Source of the DNA: Serripes groenlandicus
Taxonomy: Eukaryota > Mollusca > Bivalvia > Cardiida > Cardiidae
DNA length: 64,000 bases
Direction of reading: 5' to 3'
NCBI GenBank assembly: GCA_031761405.1
Contig: JASEVX010000001.1
Coordinates: 23,269,270 to 23,333,269, forward strand
Position numbers and translations under genes: made by a program. Below the pieces are notes generated by a model. It ran no database searches and was not told where the DNA came from. It saw nothing but the letters and a program-made list of their open reading frames with translations. How positions within the stretch are numbered: position 1 is the first letter of the stretch; the number at the start of each line of letters is the position of its first letter. This document shows positions 33,985 to 44,939 of this stretch, piece by piece.

Positions 33985-34371
33985 GATTGTGATGCCTTTA
34001 CAGCAGATGACTTTTAAACTCCTTTTGCTACAATGTTTACAACTCTATTAACCCTTTCCCTCATACGACAATTCTGCAGCAGACGACTTTGAACGTATTT
34101 TGTCAAAACATAGAAAATCTCCATAATTTAATGGATAACCTATGTCAAAAAGTGGAAAACATTGTGGCAAAAGGAGAAATTGCACGTTTTGTGCAATTTC
34201 TTCTTTTGTCACTATGTTTTCAAAAATCTGTCTGCTGCAGAGGCGTCAGAAAGTGTCTATATGAGGGAAAGGGTTAAATGCTTAAACTTTCATTTCTTGA
34301 GGTTTACCATATTCCTAACCAAATATTTTCAAAGTTGTCTGGCGCAGATTTGTTATATGTGGGAAAGGGTT
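33985..34371 (+). mobile_element. Older T1 split by a younger T1
   Basis: Left remnant 33985-34047 (ACAGCAGATGACTTTTAAAC ... AACTCTA). Right remnant 34278-34371 ending ATATGTGGGAAAGGGTTAA. Confidence 0.8.
34048..34277 (-). mobile_element. T1 MITE, full length (230 bp), nested
   Basis: TTAA on both sides within the older plus-oriented copy. Tip TTGCACGTTTTGTGCAA. Confidence 0.95.
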
Positions 34372-34379
34372 AATGAACA

Positions 34380-34875
34380 ATGGTTTCTTGTTCAACACTT
34401 TGACTTGCTACAAAACAAACCTTGTCTTCAGAAATAAGAGAGTAAACAAACAAAAGTAATTTTTTAATGTAAGGGTTATTTCTCCCCAAAATCAATGTCA
34501 CATCTTTTTTTTACGGACAAAACAGAGGAAATCTCGTAATTTCTTATTTAGTCAGCTGATCACAGCAAATTACACGGAACGTCATCTGCAGTAACTAAAA
34601 CAGAAGAAGATTAGTTTAAGTCCGTACAAATGAGGTCCCAATAGGAAATCTAACACGGGACTAAGTCGGACAAATCTTCTTAGCAACTTTAAGCCTCTTT
34701 CTTGGGAATAACCATTGTAACTCTTTGAGGCTGTCAGCAGACACGTAAAAACATTTCCCATAAAATCTTCACCAGAAAAAAAAGCGGATTTTAAGATGTT
34801 CTATAAAAAACGTGAACTTGCATATACTAGAGCTATTCCAGGTTATCTGGTATGAATGACCTTTTGCACTCAAAT
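34380..34875. other. Unassigned spacer
   Basis: Nothing recognised. Confidence 0.4.
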
Positions 34876-34879
34876 TTGC

Positions 34880-35113
34880 ATAACCCTTTCCTATGTGGAG
34901 ACACTTTCTGACGCCTCTGCAGCAGATGACTTTTGAAATCATTATGGCAAAAAGAAGAAATAGCTCATAATGAGCAATTTCTCCGTCTGCCAAAGTGTTT
35001 TCAACTCTTTTCAGTAAATACATGTACATTGCAGTTTTATGAGGTTTGCCAGTTTTGCCCAGATGTTTTCAAAGTTGTCTGCAGCAGATTTGTTGTATGT
35101 GGGAAAGGGTTAA
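34880..35113 (+). mobile_element. T1 MITE, near full length
   Basis: TAACCCTTTCCTATGTGGAG left, GTATGTGGGAAAGGGTTAA right. Palindrome CTCATAATGAGC. Confidence 0.85.
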
Positions 35114-35114
35114 A

Positions 35115-35660
35115 TCATTATTGATTGATTTTTTTTCTCGATTAATGATTAATGTAGTTTCAAAATTTCAAAACCTTTTTTTTTTTGTAACATCAATCTT
35201 TTAAAGTTGTATATGATTTTATTATGATGCAATTGTGAAAAGAATCAAATATATATATGTTGTATAATCTTAAAAACCATGAACTCTGCAGCCTGGATTA
35301 AGAATTTCTACAATTCAACTTTCTTTCTTTTTTCGATATTACTTTTTTTGACGGAGGCATGTTTTTTCAAGCAGATTCAGGTATTGAATGAGGTAAAAAA
35401 AAAGAAATATATATCTAAGCGAAAGTTATATTTCAAACATTTTAGTGATCTCTTCTAGTAAATAGAGTTTTTTCCAATGACAATGTCTTTATAACAAATC
35501 CTAAAAACAAAGACACTGGGGAAATATCACAAACTCATCGTTTGACATTTTTCTTTTAAGATAAATTTTTGCGCAAAAATATTTCCACTTTAATATGTTC
35601 TGCGAAAGTGATAAAGTATAACTAATACAATAACATTCTTGATACCTTAGCTTTGCATTG
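35115..35660. other. Unassigned AT-rich spacer
   Basis: T-rich runs only. Confidence 0.4.
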
Positions 35661-35667
35661 TGACAAT

Positions 35668-35897
35668 TTAACCCTTTCCCACATTCAACAAATCTGCAGC
35701 AGAAGACTTTGAAAAACATCTGGGCAAAACTTTAGAAAACAGCTGTTCATGTAAGTATTATAATTTAAAAGATTTGCACATAATGTGGCAAATGGAGAAA
35801 TTGCTCATTATGAACAATTTCACTTTTTGCTACAATGTTTTCAAAAGTTGTCTACTGCAAAGTCGTCAGAAAGCGTCTGTATGTGTGAAAGGGATAA
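35668..35897 (-). mobile_element. T1 MITE, 230 bp
   Basis: TTAACCCTTTCCCACATTCA to GTGTGAAAGGGATAA. Confidence 0.9.
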
Positions 35898-36048
35898 ATA
35901 AAAAGACTTGACCACCTAAGAAATGGTATAGTAGCAAATGTCTAACTGCTAATGTTGGTGAAAAAATAATCAGAACTTAGTAATTAGAAAGGAAAAGTTT
36001 CTTTTTTTCTTGTATTTTTACAACATAAATATAATATAAGGTAAAAGG

Positions 36049-36463
36049 TTAACCTTTTCCCACATACAACAAATCTGCAGCAGACCACTTTGAAAATGTC
36101 TAGACAAAAGCACAGAAAATCCATTTAACCCTTTCCCACCTGCAGACACATTTCAGCAGACAACTTTTGAAGACATAGTGGCCAAAGGAGAAATTACTCA
36201 TGATGAGCAATTTCTCCTTTGCCTACAATGTTTTCAACTTTATTAAACAATTAAGTTAAGCTATCTTTTATGGAGATTTTTTCAGGTTTTTGTCATAATG
36301 TTTTCAAAGACTATGGTGCAGATTTGTTGTATGTGCCAAAGGGTTAAATAAAAGAACAATAATTGATTAAAGTTTGGAGCAATTTCTTCTTTTGTCGCCA
36401 TGTTTTCAAAAAGCTGTCTGCTGCAGAGGCCTCAGAAAGCGTCTATATGAGGGAAAGGGATAA
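36049..36463 (-). mobile_element. Older T1 split by a younger T1
   Basis: Left remnant 36049-36124 (TTAACCTTTTCCCACATACA), right remnant 36348-36463 (TTGGAGCAATTTCTTC ... GAGGGAAAGGGATAA). Confidence 0.82.
36125..36347 (+). mobile_element. T1 MITE, nested
   Basis: TTAACCCTTTCCCACCTGCA to GTGCCAAAGGGTTAA. GGCCAAAGG-type palindrome, partly unpaired. Confidence 0.88.
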
Positions 36464-36808
36464 AGGAAATAGTGCCCAGTAATTCTTCCTGCTTTATAAC
36501 ACTCTCTGTTTACCTTTTCATCAGCAATCATGTTAAATGGCTGGAAGTCCTACCTGTTTAAGTTGACACCTCTTTATTGGGAATTAAATAAAGGTAAACA
36601 AATAATCCAGTAGATAAACAGACTTATTGCCCGGGAGTGACAGTATTGCCAGGTGGGCATTCAGTCAGGGTTGTATTTGTTTATGAGGGTCAGTTCTCTT
36701 TATATGGCAAGAAAAATATGTTCCTGTCAGCATGTCATTATGAAGTATTAAACACAATATTCTTTCATCATCATAATATTATCTGAAAAACTGCTTTAAA
36801 TCCCCTAT

Positions 36809-36994
36809 TTAACCCTTTCCAACATACAACAAGTCTGCAGCAGACGACTTTGAGAACATCTGGTCAAAAAAATATGGAATCTTTCTATAAATGAAAGACC
36901 AATTAATGAAAACTTTTTAAAGCATTGTGGTAAAAAGAGCAATTACTCCTTTTACCTCAATGATTTCATAAGTTGTCTGCTTCAGAGGCATCAT
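36809..36994 (-). mobile_element. T1 MITE, L end lost
   Basis: TTAACCCTTTCCAACATACA to GTCTGCTTCAGAGGCATC. Confidence 0.75.
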
Positions 36995-37310
36995 AAGTAG
37001 ACAAAACATGTTTCAAATATTGATATTCTGCACAATTTATTCTATTCGTTAATTATTTCTGCTTATTGTTGCTTTAAATTTAGATAAATATTACATATAC
37101 ATTTTTTGACTTTCCATTTTGGTTCTTTTGCATGTAAAAAAACACCCCACACAACTAGTTTGGGTAAATAACAAAAAAGCCCTTCTCATTTGCCTCTTTA
37201 TGTTACAATTTGTTTACTTGATGATGTACAATATATTTGGTGTGACAATTCAGAGCTCTAGATAAGGAGTGTTTTGCTTGTTCTAAAATCCTTATTTTAT
37301 CTGCTAACCC
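36995..37310. other. Unassigned AT-rich spacer
   Basis: Nothing recognised. Confidence 0.4.
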
Positions 37311-37377
37311 TATGCTGTAGGTAATCAAAAGAATCATCTCAATGAGACGATGCTTTTGAGTACCTACAGCATAGGGT
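37311..37377. repeat. Short foldback element
   Basis: ACCCTATGCTGTAGGTA ... TACCTACAGCATAGGGT with inner ATCAAAAG/CTTTTGAG and AATCATCTCA/TGAGACGAT arms. It makes a hairpin of about 30 bp per arm. Confidence 0.85.
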
Positions 37378-37476
37378 TTGGTTGGATAATAAGAGAGATA
37401 TTGTGGGGAAAAGAGCTGTTAACCCTTCCTTATTTGGACCTCTGGACAATTAAATGGGCCTCAGAGATTTGAAATC

Positions 37477-37706
37477 TTAACCCTTTCCCTCATATAGATG
37501 CTTTCTGACGCCTCTGCAGCAGACGGCTTTTTGAAAACATAGTGACAAAAGAAGAAATTGCACAGAACGTGCAATTTCTCCTTTTGCCACAATGTTTTCC
37601 CCTTTTTGTCATAGGTTATCCATTCAATTATGGATATTTCCTATGTTTTGACAAAAGACGTTCAAAGTCGTCTGCTGCAGAATTGTCGTATGAGGGAAAG
37701 GGTTAA
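37477..37706 (+). mobile_element. T1 MITE, full length (230 bp), bracketed by direct repeats
   Basis: TTAA ends. On each side lies TTAAATGGGCC(T/C)CAGAGATTTG plus AAATC. Confidence 0.95.
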
Positions 37707-37794
37707 ATGGGCCCCAGAGATTTGAAATCTTAATAAGGTCCATGTTTTATTAGAAGCCTCCCTATCCAAGCTCTTTCGAAAAAAAATGGACGTT

Positions 37795-37962
37795 TTAACC
37801 CCCCTTTCCCACATTCAACAAATCTGCAGCAGACGACTTTGAACATATTTTGTCACATGGATAACCTATGACTAAAAGTGGAAAACATAGTGGCAAAAGG
37901 AGAAATTGCACGTTCTGTGCAATTTCTTCTTTTGTCACTATGTTTTCAAAACGCCGTCTGCT
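37795..37962 (-). mobile_element. T1 MITE, truncated at GCCGTCTGC
   Basis: Same internal deletion (TTTTGTCA|CATGGATAACC) and same right breakpoint as 24683-24822, again followed at once by another T1. Confidence 0.85.
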
Positions 37963-38134
37963 TTAACCCTTTCCCACATACAACAAATCTGCAGCAGACA
38001 ACATTGAAAACATATTTGCAAAAACGTGAAAAATCTCCATAAATGAGAGTTTAATTATTAAACAGAGTTGGAAACATTGTGGCAAAAGGAGAAAACCTTT
38101 GTAATGAAAAGTGTTTTCATGAGGGAAAGGGTTT
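37963..38134 (-). mobile_element. T1 MITE, palindrome right side deleted
   Basis: TTAACCCTTTCCCACATACA to CATGAGGGAAAGGGTTTAA. Confidence 0.8.
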
Positions 38135-38303
38135 AAGATATATTTAAATTTTATGTTTTATTGCAGGTTACCTTGAACTGGTGTATCAGGGACATAGATA
38201 AGTATACTGTCAGACAAGAAGATTTTTTCTTTCTGTTGCAATGACAACCTGAGTTTAACATGCAAACAAATTATTTCTTTGAACTAAATGGAAAGAACAC
38301 AAC

Positions 38304-38533
38304 TTTACCCTTTCCCTCATACGACAATTCTGCAGCAGACGACTTTGAACATATTTTGTCAAAAAATAGAAAACTGCTATAATTGAACTGATAACCTATG
38401 ACTAAAAGTGGAAAACATTGTGGCAAAAGGAGAAATTGCTCATTTTGAGCAATTTCTTCTTTTGTCACTATGTTTTCAAAAAGCCGTCTGCTGCAGAGGC
38501 GTCAGAAAGCGTCTATATGTGGGAAAGGGTTAA
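38304..38533 (-). mobile_element. T1 MITE, full length
   Basis: Left end reads TTTACCCTTTCCCTC. Tip TTGCTCATTTTGAGCAA. L arm reads GTATATGTGGG. Confidence 0.92.
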
Positions 38534-38911
38534 AGGAACGTTCCTGTGAAATTATTATGAAACTGGTCCATTGGTTTAGGCAGGGAAGTCGTTTGTAGAA
38601 AAATGATGACCACGGACGCTGCACACCGGGTGATCACAAAAGCTCAACCTGAACTGCTAGAAAACAGGGTGATCACAGTACATGTAGCTCAACCCCAGAC
38701 TTTTAGCTCTAGGCGACCTCAAAATCGGTCAAAAACGGAATATTTTTGGAATTTCCCAGGATTCAAACAGATTATAAAGGATTGACCACCATGACCAGAT
38801 ATGATAAGAATCTGATATATTGCCACCTGAACTTTTCCTTTCGGCTCTTTTATTCCGTTTTTCCCTTGATCAGCTTAGACCCCCCCCCTCGTACGACATT
38901 TATAATCTTCT

Positions 38912-39151
38912 TTAACCTTTTCCCACATACAGACCCGGTCTGGAGGCTATGCAGCAGACAACTTTTTGAAAAAAATGTGGCAAAAGGAGAAATTGCTCAT
39001 AATGTCATAATGAGCAATTTCTCCTTCTGCCAAAATGTTTTCATTTTTTTTCATTAAATAAACATTTAATTATAGAATTTTTAACCGGGTTTTGCATAGA
39101 ATTGTTTTCAAGTTGTCTGCAGCTCATTCGCTGTATGTGGGAAAGGGTTTA
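38912..39151 (+). mobile_element. T1 MITE, diverged
   Basis: TTAACCTTTTCCCACATACA to GTATGTGGGAAAGGGTTTA. The palindrome has CATAATGT inserted at the tip. Confidence 0.78.
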
Positions 39152-39453
39152 TGTCTTGGCTCTTTTCATAAAAAAAAACATCAACAAAAATGTAACGGGC
39201 AAAAATGTACAAGGAATTTTTAAAATGTTTCAATCTTTTTTCCTTAACTCTACCCTTTTTCTCGTCATCAAAAGACATCTTAAAACACTATGAAATAGGT
39301 ACCGTACTCACTGCTTAGAATTAACGATGGTTTTGTTTTCAAATAATGTTTTTAATTGTAATGATAGAATAATATCAACTGTAAGTGGGGGTTTTGTCAC
39401 AGTAGTTCAAATTAGAAATTCTCCCAGATAAAAGTTTGAATATGTTTAATAGT

Positions 39454-39684
39454 ATTAACCCTTTCCCTCATATAGACGCTTTCTGACGCCTCTGCAGCAG
39501 ACAGCTTTTTGAAAACATAGTGACAAAAGAAGAAATTGCACAAAACGTGCAATTTCTCCTTTTGCCACAATGTTTTCCACTTTTTGTCATAGGTTATCCA
39601 TTCAATTACAGAGATTTTCTATTTTTTGACATAATACGTTCAAAGTCGTCTGCTGCAGAATTGCCGTATGAGGGAAAGGGTTAA
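39454..39684 (+). mobile_element. T1 MITE, full length
   Basis: TTAACCCTTTCCCTCATATA to GAGGGAAAGGGTTAA. Tip TTGCACAAAACGTGCAA. Confidence 0.95.
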
Positions 39685-39694
39685 TAGAATTTTT

Positions 39695-39810
39695 TAACCC
39701 CCCGTTTCCCATAAACAGACGCTTTATGACGCTGCAGCAGCAGACAACTTTAGAAAACATCAACATCATTTATAGGTATTTTTTTTAGATGTTCACAAAG
39801 TCATCTTTTC
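39695..39810 (+). mobile_element. T1 MITE, deleted copy
   Basis: TTAACCCCCCGTTTCCC, GCAGCAGCAGACAACTTT, then a jump to TCATTTATAGG and AAAGTCATC. Confidence 0.65.
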
Positions 39811-39851
39811 TTTTATTCAAAAAGATTTCCCATATGTTTAATTTAATGTTT

Positions 39852-40139
39852 TTAACCCTGTCCCTCATATAGACGCTTTCTGACGCCTCTTCAGCAGACA
39901 GTTTTTTGAAAACATAGTGACAAAAGAAGAAGTGTTTTCCACTTTTAGTCATAGGTTATCCATTAAATTATAGAGATTTTCTATTTAGTGACAAAATATG
40001 TTCAAAGTCGTCTGCTGCAGAATTTGTGGCAAAAAGGAGAAAATGCTTTGATGAGCAATATCTCCTTTTTGCCACAATGTTTTCAAAAGTTGTATGCTGC
40101 AGATGCGTCAAAATGCGTGTATATGTTGAAAAAGAATTA
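39852..40139. mobile_element. Head-on fusion of two T1 fragments
   Basis: A plus copy (39852-40024, palindrome deleted, ends CTGCTGCAGAATT) joins a minus half with intact palindrome (GTGGCAAAAAGGAG ... TATATGTTG). Confidence 0.75.
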
Positions 40140-40526
40140 AACCATCGATCTATGGGTATGTGGTATTAGTCATGCTGTGACATAACTTTTACATACCACT
40201 ACTTAATTAAGATAACCAAAATATTTACATGAACTTCATCAAATTATTTCTCATCGATGAACATTAAAGGCTCAATTAACCCTTTCACTAAAACAGGTGA
40301 CATTGATCTCTGTAGAAGAGGGAATTTTTTGAAAACATTTTGGGAAAAGCAAGGCTCTTTTTTATGTTTTCGAAAAATGAGTTCTCTTTTTGGGATGATT
40401 AGATAAATATTGTTCAATAGTTTTCTGTTTGTTCCTTACTTCAAATGTTTTTAAATCAGAAGAGTGTGTAATTACTTTAATCGTTTTCATCATTTAACCC
40501 TTACCCTTATACAGAAAATATTCGAC

Positions 40527-40690
40527 ACCTGAGCTGATTTTTGTTTATGTAATGTTTCACGCCGCAGCTGCTTTCAACAATTGTTCAGTTATATCAGGGC
40601 CTTTCCTGGGCAATTTACCAGTACTACTGGTCCATTGATCCTGACACCAGCAAGCCAGTTGTAATGCTAACCCCACAACCCTGAACATAA
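40527..40690 (-). repeat. SINE body fragment
   Basis: GCTTTCAACAATTGTTCAG, GTTATATCAGGGCCTTTCC, CCAGTACTACTGGTCC, GACACCAGCAAGCCAG, CCCACAACCCTGA. Confidence 0.7.
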
Positions 40691-40781
40691 CCCTGATTAA
40701 ACATATTGTTGCACCAGGAGAAAATGATGGGGATGAGCACTTTCTCCTGTTGCCAGAATGTTTTCGACTCTTTTCATCTTA

Positions 40782-41054
40782 TGCAGATTGTTGAACTTTT
40801 GAAAACATTGTCACCAAAGGATAAATTTCTCATAATGAGCAATTGGTAGAAGTGGTACAGGTGAAATATTGAAGTCACATGATGTAAATGACTGAGGACA
40901 CCAATTCTACCAAATTCGGTACGCCAATAATTTAGTGCAAAACATTTTTGGTAATACATAGTAATACTTTCATTCAAAGAGATTTTCTTTATTTGTTATT
41001 ATATTTTTTTAAAAGTCGTCTTCTGCAGATTTGTTGTATGTGGGAAAGGGCTAA
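40782..41054 (+). mobile_element. T1 MITE, old and interrupted
   Basis: ACTTTTGAAAACATTGTCACC at the left and GTCTTCTGCAGATTTGTTGTATG to GGGAAAGGGCTAA at the right, with unrelated sequence between. Confidence 0.5.
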
Positions 41055-41130
41055 ATGATGTCTTTTCTGCTGTTCTACCTTCCCTGTCACAGACAACTGT
41101 GTGTACCTCAGAAGCATAATATGATAATAT

Positions 41131-41360
41131 TTAACCCTTTCCCTCATACGACAATTCTGCAGCAGACGACTTTGAACGTATTTTGTCAAAACATAGAAAA
41201 TCTCCATAATGGAATGGATAATCTATGACAAAAAGTGGAAAACATTGTGGCAAAAGGAGAAATTGCACGTTTTGTGCAATTTCTTCTTTTGTCACTATGT
41301 TTTCAAAACGCCGTCTGCTGCAGAGGCGTCAGAAAGCGTCTATATGAGGGAAAGGGTTAA
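41131..41360 (-). mobile_element. T1 MITE, full length (230 bp)
   Basis: TTAACCCTTTCCCTCATACG to GAGGGAAAGGGTTAA. Tip TTGCACGTTTTGTGCAA. Confidence 0.96.
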
Positions 41361-41689
41361 ATGAACTAAGACTTCACATGCACCATTAACTCATTTTTGA
41401 CCAATGCATTACCACAGAAACGTTTTTGGTTATTTTGATCTAATACTCCTTTGCCTTTTTTACCTTTTCACACATATACAAATTGCATGCTTTATGACGC
41501 TCTGCCGCAGCCAACTTTTGAAAACATTGTCCTAAAAGGAGAAAATGTTTTCAAAAGCCATCTGCTGCAAAGGCGCCAAAATGCAAATTTGGTTAAGACA
41601 ATACCAATTTTTACAGGACATAAATTCATTATTCTGATGAATTCATTTAAAGTGTATCTGCATTTTAAGTGAATTATGTTCTTATAGCT

Positions 41690-41960
41690 AGGGGCTGTGC
41701 CAAATTATCTTGAAATTATACCAGCGCTTTGAAAGTTGTGTCATCTTGCTCCATTTCTGGTGCCGACCTTGCTATGTTTTTGTCACTTCACCCCCTTTTT
41801 GATGCTGCCTGGTGGTCATGTTTTGCAATCAATCAGTTTGGTTTGAACAATATTATTGTAGGGTCACTTAAGGAAAAATTCTACTAATGATTCTTGAAAT
41901 CAAACCAGCAGTTTCAGAGTTGAAGAACTGTAAAGCTTTGTCATTTTCTCCCTTTCTGAA
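41690..41960 (+). repeat. Family e-like core, diverged
   Basis: GATGCTGCCTGGTGGTCATGTT, CAATCAATCAGTTTGGTTTGA, GGGTCACTTAAGGAA, CAGTTTCAGAGTTGAAGAA. Confidence 0.55.
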
Positions 41961-41989
41961 TACACAGCAACTATGATTGTGAATATAAT

Positions 41990-42219
41990 TTAACCCTTTC
42001 CCTCATATAAACGCTTTCTGATGCCTCTGCAGCAGACCGCTTTTTGAAAACATAGTGACAAAAGAAGAAATTGCTCAAAACAAGCAATTTCTCCTTTTGC
42101 CACAATGTTTTCCACTTTTAGTCATAGGTTATCCATTCAATTATAGAGATTTTCCAGTTTTTGACACATTATGTTCAAAGTCGTCTGCTTCAGATTTTTT
42201 GTATGTGGGAAAGGGTTAA
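41990..42219 (+). mobile_element. T1 MITE, 230 bp, mixed arms
   Basis: L arm of the TCATATAAACGC type, but R arm of the TTTGTATGTGGG type, suggesting exchange between subfamilies. Confidence 0.93.
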
Positions 42220-42624
42220 CTCTTTCCAACATATAGATGCTTTCTGACACCTCTGCAGCAGACAACTTTTGAAAACATGGTGAAAAAGTAGAAATCGCTC
42301 TATGCAATAATTAAACTTTAATTTAACCCTTTCCCACAAACAAACCTGCAGTACATGACTTTGAAAGTTTCTAGGCAAAAACAACGCAAAGCAATATAAA
42401 TGTAGGTATAATTACTTAAAAGAGTTGAAAACATATTGTGCCAAAAGGAGAAATTGCTCATTTTGAGCAATTTTTGCTTTTGTCATGTTTTCAAAAGTCG
42501 TCTGCTGCAGAGGTGTCAGAAAGTGTCTATATATGGGAAAGGGTTAAAGAAGATTTCCATATTTTTGCTGATTTTTTTTGAAGGCTGTCTGCTGTAGATT
42601 TGTTGTATGTGGGAAAGGGTTAAA
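42216..42624 (+). mobile_element. Older T1 split by a younger T1
   Basis: Starts at the TTAA ending the previous copy. Left remnant to 42322 (AATAATTAAACTTTAAT), right remnant 42548-42624 ending GTATGTGGGAAAGGGTTAA. Confidence 0.82.
42323..42547 (-). mobile_element. T1 MITE, nested
   Basis: TTAACCCTTTCCCACAAACA to ATATGGGAAAGGGTTAA. Tip TTGCTCATTTTGAGCAA. Confidence 0.92.
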
Positions 42625-42995
42625 GAAATTGTTGATGACTATGGACAATGCATGCCAGACACAGAGAATTCAATGTCCTCGGGTGAGCTAATAATAAATA
42701 ATCCACCAGAAAACAGATGGTGTTGGACACAATGACCTTGAAGAGGTTCAGAAAGCTCACAGTGTAAAAGTCTAACAATATTTGTTCCATTTAATTATAA
42801 AACTCTAATGTGAGAAGTATAAACATTCTTGAAACTGAGGAGGAGAGGGTCAAAAGTGAACATTTTATAAAAATTTACCATGGCATTGCAAAATGTATTA
42901 TATTTAATGACGCCCATGGAACATCGATTGTTACAATTGTATGTATACATCTGGCATAGACAATTAGACATATATTATTTTTAACTGAAAATGCA

Positions 42996-43153
42996 TAAAC
43001 CCTTTCCCACATACAACAAATCTGCAGTACATGACTTTGAAAACATTGTGACAAAAACCTGAAAGATGAGCAATTTCACCTTTTACCACAATGTTTTCAA
43101 AAGTCGTCTGCTGCTATTGAGTCAAATTGTGTCTGCAGGTGGGAAAGGGTTAT
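42996..43153 (-). mobile_element. T1 MITE, left palindrome arm deleted
   Basis: ATAAACCCTTTCCCACATAC, CCTGAAAGATGAGCAATTTC, GCAGGTGGGAAAGGGTTA. Confidence 0.75.
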
Positions 43154-43299
43154 ACAAGACTTTTGCTTGTTGCCAGAATGCTTTTAAATATTTGTTTCTT
43201 TTAGTTTAGCAAATTGCAATTATTCAGTTTAAAGCATCTTTCTTTCTTTTTTTTCAAATATTGGGATTCGCTTCATTAGATATCCCTTATTGTCAGGCT

Positions 43300-43520
43300 T
43301 TTCCTCTTAAGACGCATTTTGACGCATCTGCAGCAGAGGACTTTTGAAAACATTGTGACAAAAGATTAAATTGCTCAAAATGAGCAAATTATTCTTTTGC
43401 CACAATCTTTTCAACTTTTTTTCAGTAATTATACCTTTATTTCTACAGATTTTCCGTATATTGAGTAGAGGTTTTCAAAGTCATCTGCTTCAGATTTGTT
43501 TTATGTGGGAAATGGTTAAT
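43300..43520 (+). mobile_element. T1 MITE
   Basis: Left end worn (CCTCTTAAGACGC). Palindrome TTGCTCAAAATGAGCAA. Right end GTGGGAAATGGTTAA. Confidence 0.8.
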
Positions 43521-43524
43521 ATCA

Positions 43525-44070
43525 CCAGAGACATATACCAAGAAAAAAAAGGAAAGATGTTGTATAATTTGGTCAGTCCAATTTCTGGTGCCATTTGTGA
43601 GAAGAGGACCATGATTACCCTGACCAAACAGCACTGTGTACTTAAATCATGACTGTATAAACTGCACTATTGACTGGGGGGAAATACTCCATGTTTGTTC
43701 TAAATTTCTACGAGCCTAATTAAACACGAAATCCATCCTAGCCAAATGAACGTCCAGGAAAACATTACAAGATATTGACAATTGACCAAACCGGACAAAT
43801 ACTGACCAAATATTGATTACTTAACCTTCGTCCTTGGGGTTCTTAAGTCACACCCACAAAATGACCACTTGTAATACCAAACATATTTAATTAAAATAAA
43901 ATTCAACTTTTTAACGATCACTGACGTAAAAAGGCTATCTATCATAGCTTTAGTGTCATCTTTAGGACTTTATGAAAGTGACAATGATGCATACACTAAA
44001 AATAGTTCTCAAGTGAATTTTTCTAGAGATATTTCAAAAACCTGACCACAGAAAAAATTGACTAATACTA
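43525..44070. other. Unassigned spacer
   Basis: Nothing recognised. Confidence 0.4.
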
Positions 44071-44072
44071 AA

Positions 44073-44295
44073 TTAACCCTTTCCCACATACACACGTTTT
44101 TGGATGCCTCTACAGCAGACAACTTTTGAAAACATTGTGGCAAAAGTAGAAATTGCTCATTATGAACAATTTCTCCTCTTGTCACAATGTTTTCAACCCT
44201 ACTCAATTATTGCTCTTTCATTTACAGAGATTTTCAGATTTTTGCAAAGACATTTCGAAATTGATTTGTTGTACCGGTATGTGGGAACGGGTTAA
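44073..44295 (+). mobile_element. T1 MITE
   Basis: TTAACCCTTTCCCACATACA to GTGGGAACGGGTTAA. The R subterminal motif is lost. Confidence 0.85.
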
Positions 44296-44510
44296 ACTCT
44301 TATCCTATCGAAAGGCAAATCATGCATTGGTGAAAAAATGACATTAGAAAACAGTGCTTGAAAAGTGGCTACAATAGTTGCAATTGCTTTTAATTTACAA
44401 TGACAATTATTGGATATTTGTATTTGGGAAAATATTTTTTTACAGATTTTGCTATTTTTATCTCTGGCTGCTATCTTGTGTAGTGGAGCAGAACAATTTG
44501 AACTAGAACT

Positions 44511-44760
44511 ATCACTGAAGATGATAAATACCCCCTAAACAGCACCTTGACCTACACCATAACTTAATTATTAAAAGGGCCATAACTCTGTTAAATATCA
44601 TGCAATTGTAATCCCTTTAGGATATGCACATCTCCTCTTGGTATAGAAGCTTCATGTAAAATTTTATTGAATTCCAAAATATGGCTTCCGACCGACCGAT
44701 CGACAGACTGCCCGACACAGTGACTCCTATATACCCCCTCTTCTTCGAAGGGGGGTATAA
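44511..44760 (+). repeat. Hairpin-ended repeat, family a, second copy
   Basis: AACTAGAACTATCACTGAAG to hairpin TATACCCCCTC ... GGGGGGTATA. Includes CATAACTTAATTATTAAAAG at the site where a third copy carries a T1. Confidence 0.85.
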
Positions 44761-44939
44761 CTATTTCAGTAGAAAGCTATTTCGGAAATATCTGTGTGAA
44801 TTCATTAATAAATTGGGCCAGTTCTTTATGAGGAGATGTTGTTTAAGGGTATATGCAACCATTATAATTTTCCTTTATAAAGTTCTTCTTCGAAAATATA
44901 GTTCAAAAGAAATCATTCCTTAATAAGATTTTCACTGAA

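Noticed and set aside
34162..34437. Many 60-110 codon frames containing strings such as KLHVLCNFFFCHYVFK or KGEIAHDEQFLLLPQCF
   Set aside because: These are translations of the T1 palindrome and arms in both directions. They recur wherever T1 occurs and begin or end at T1 borders.
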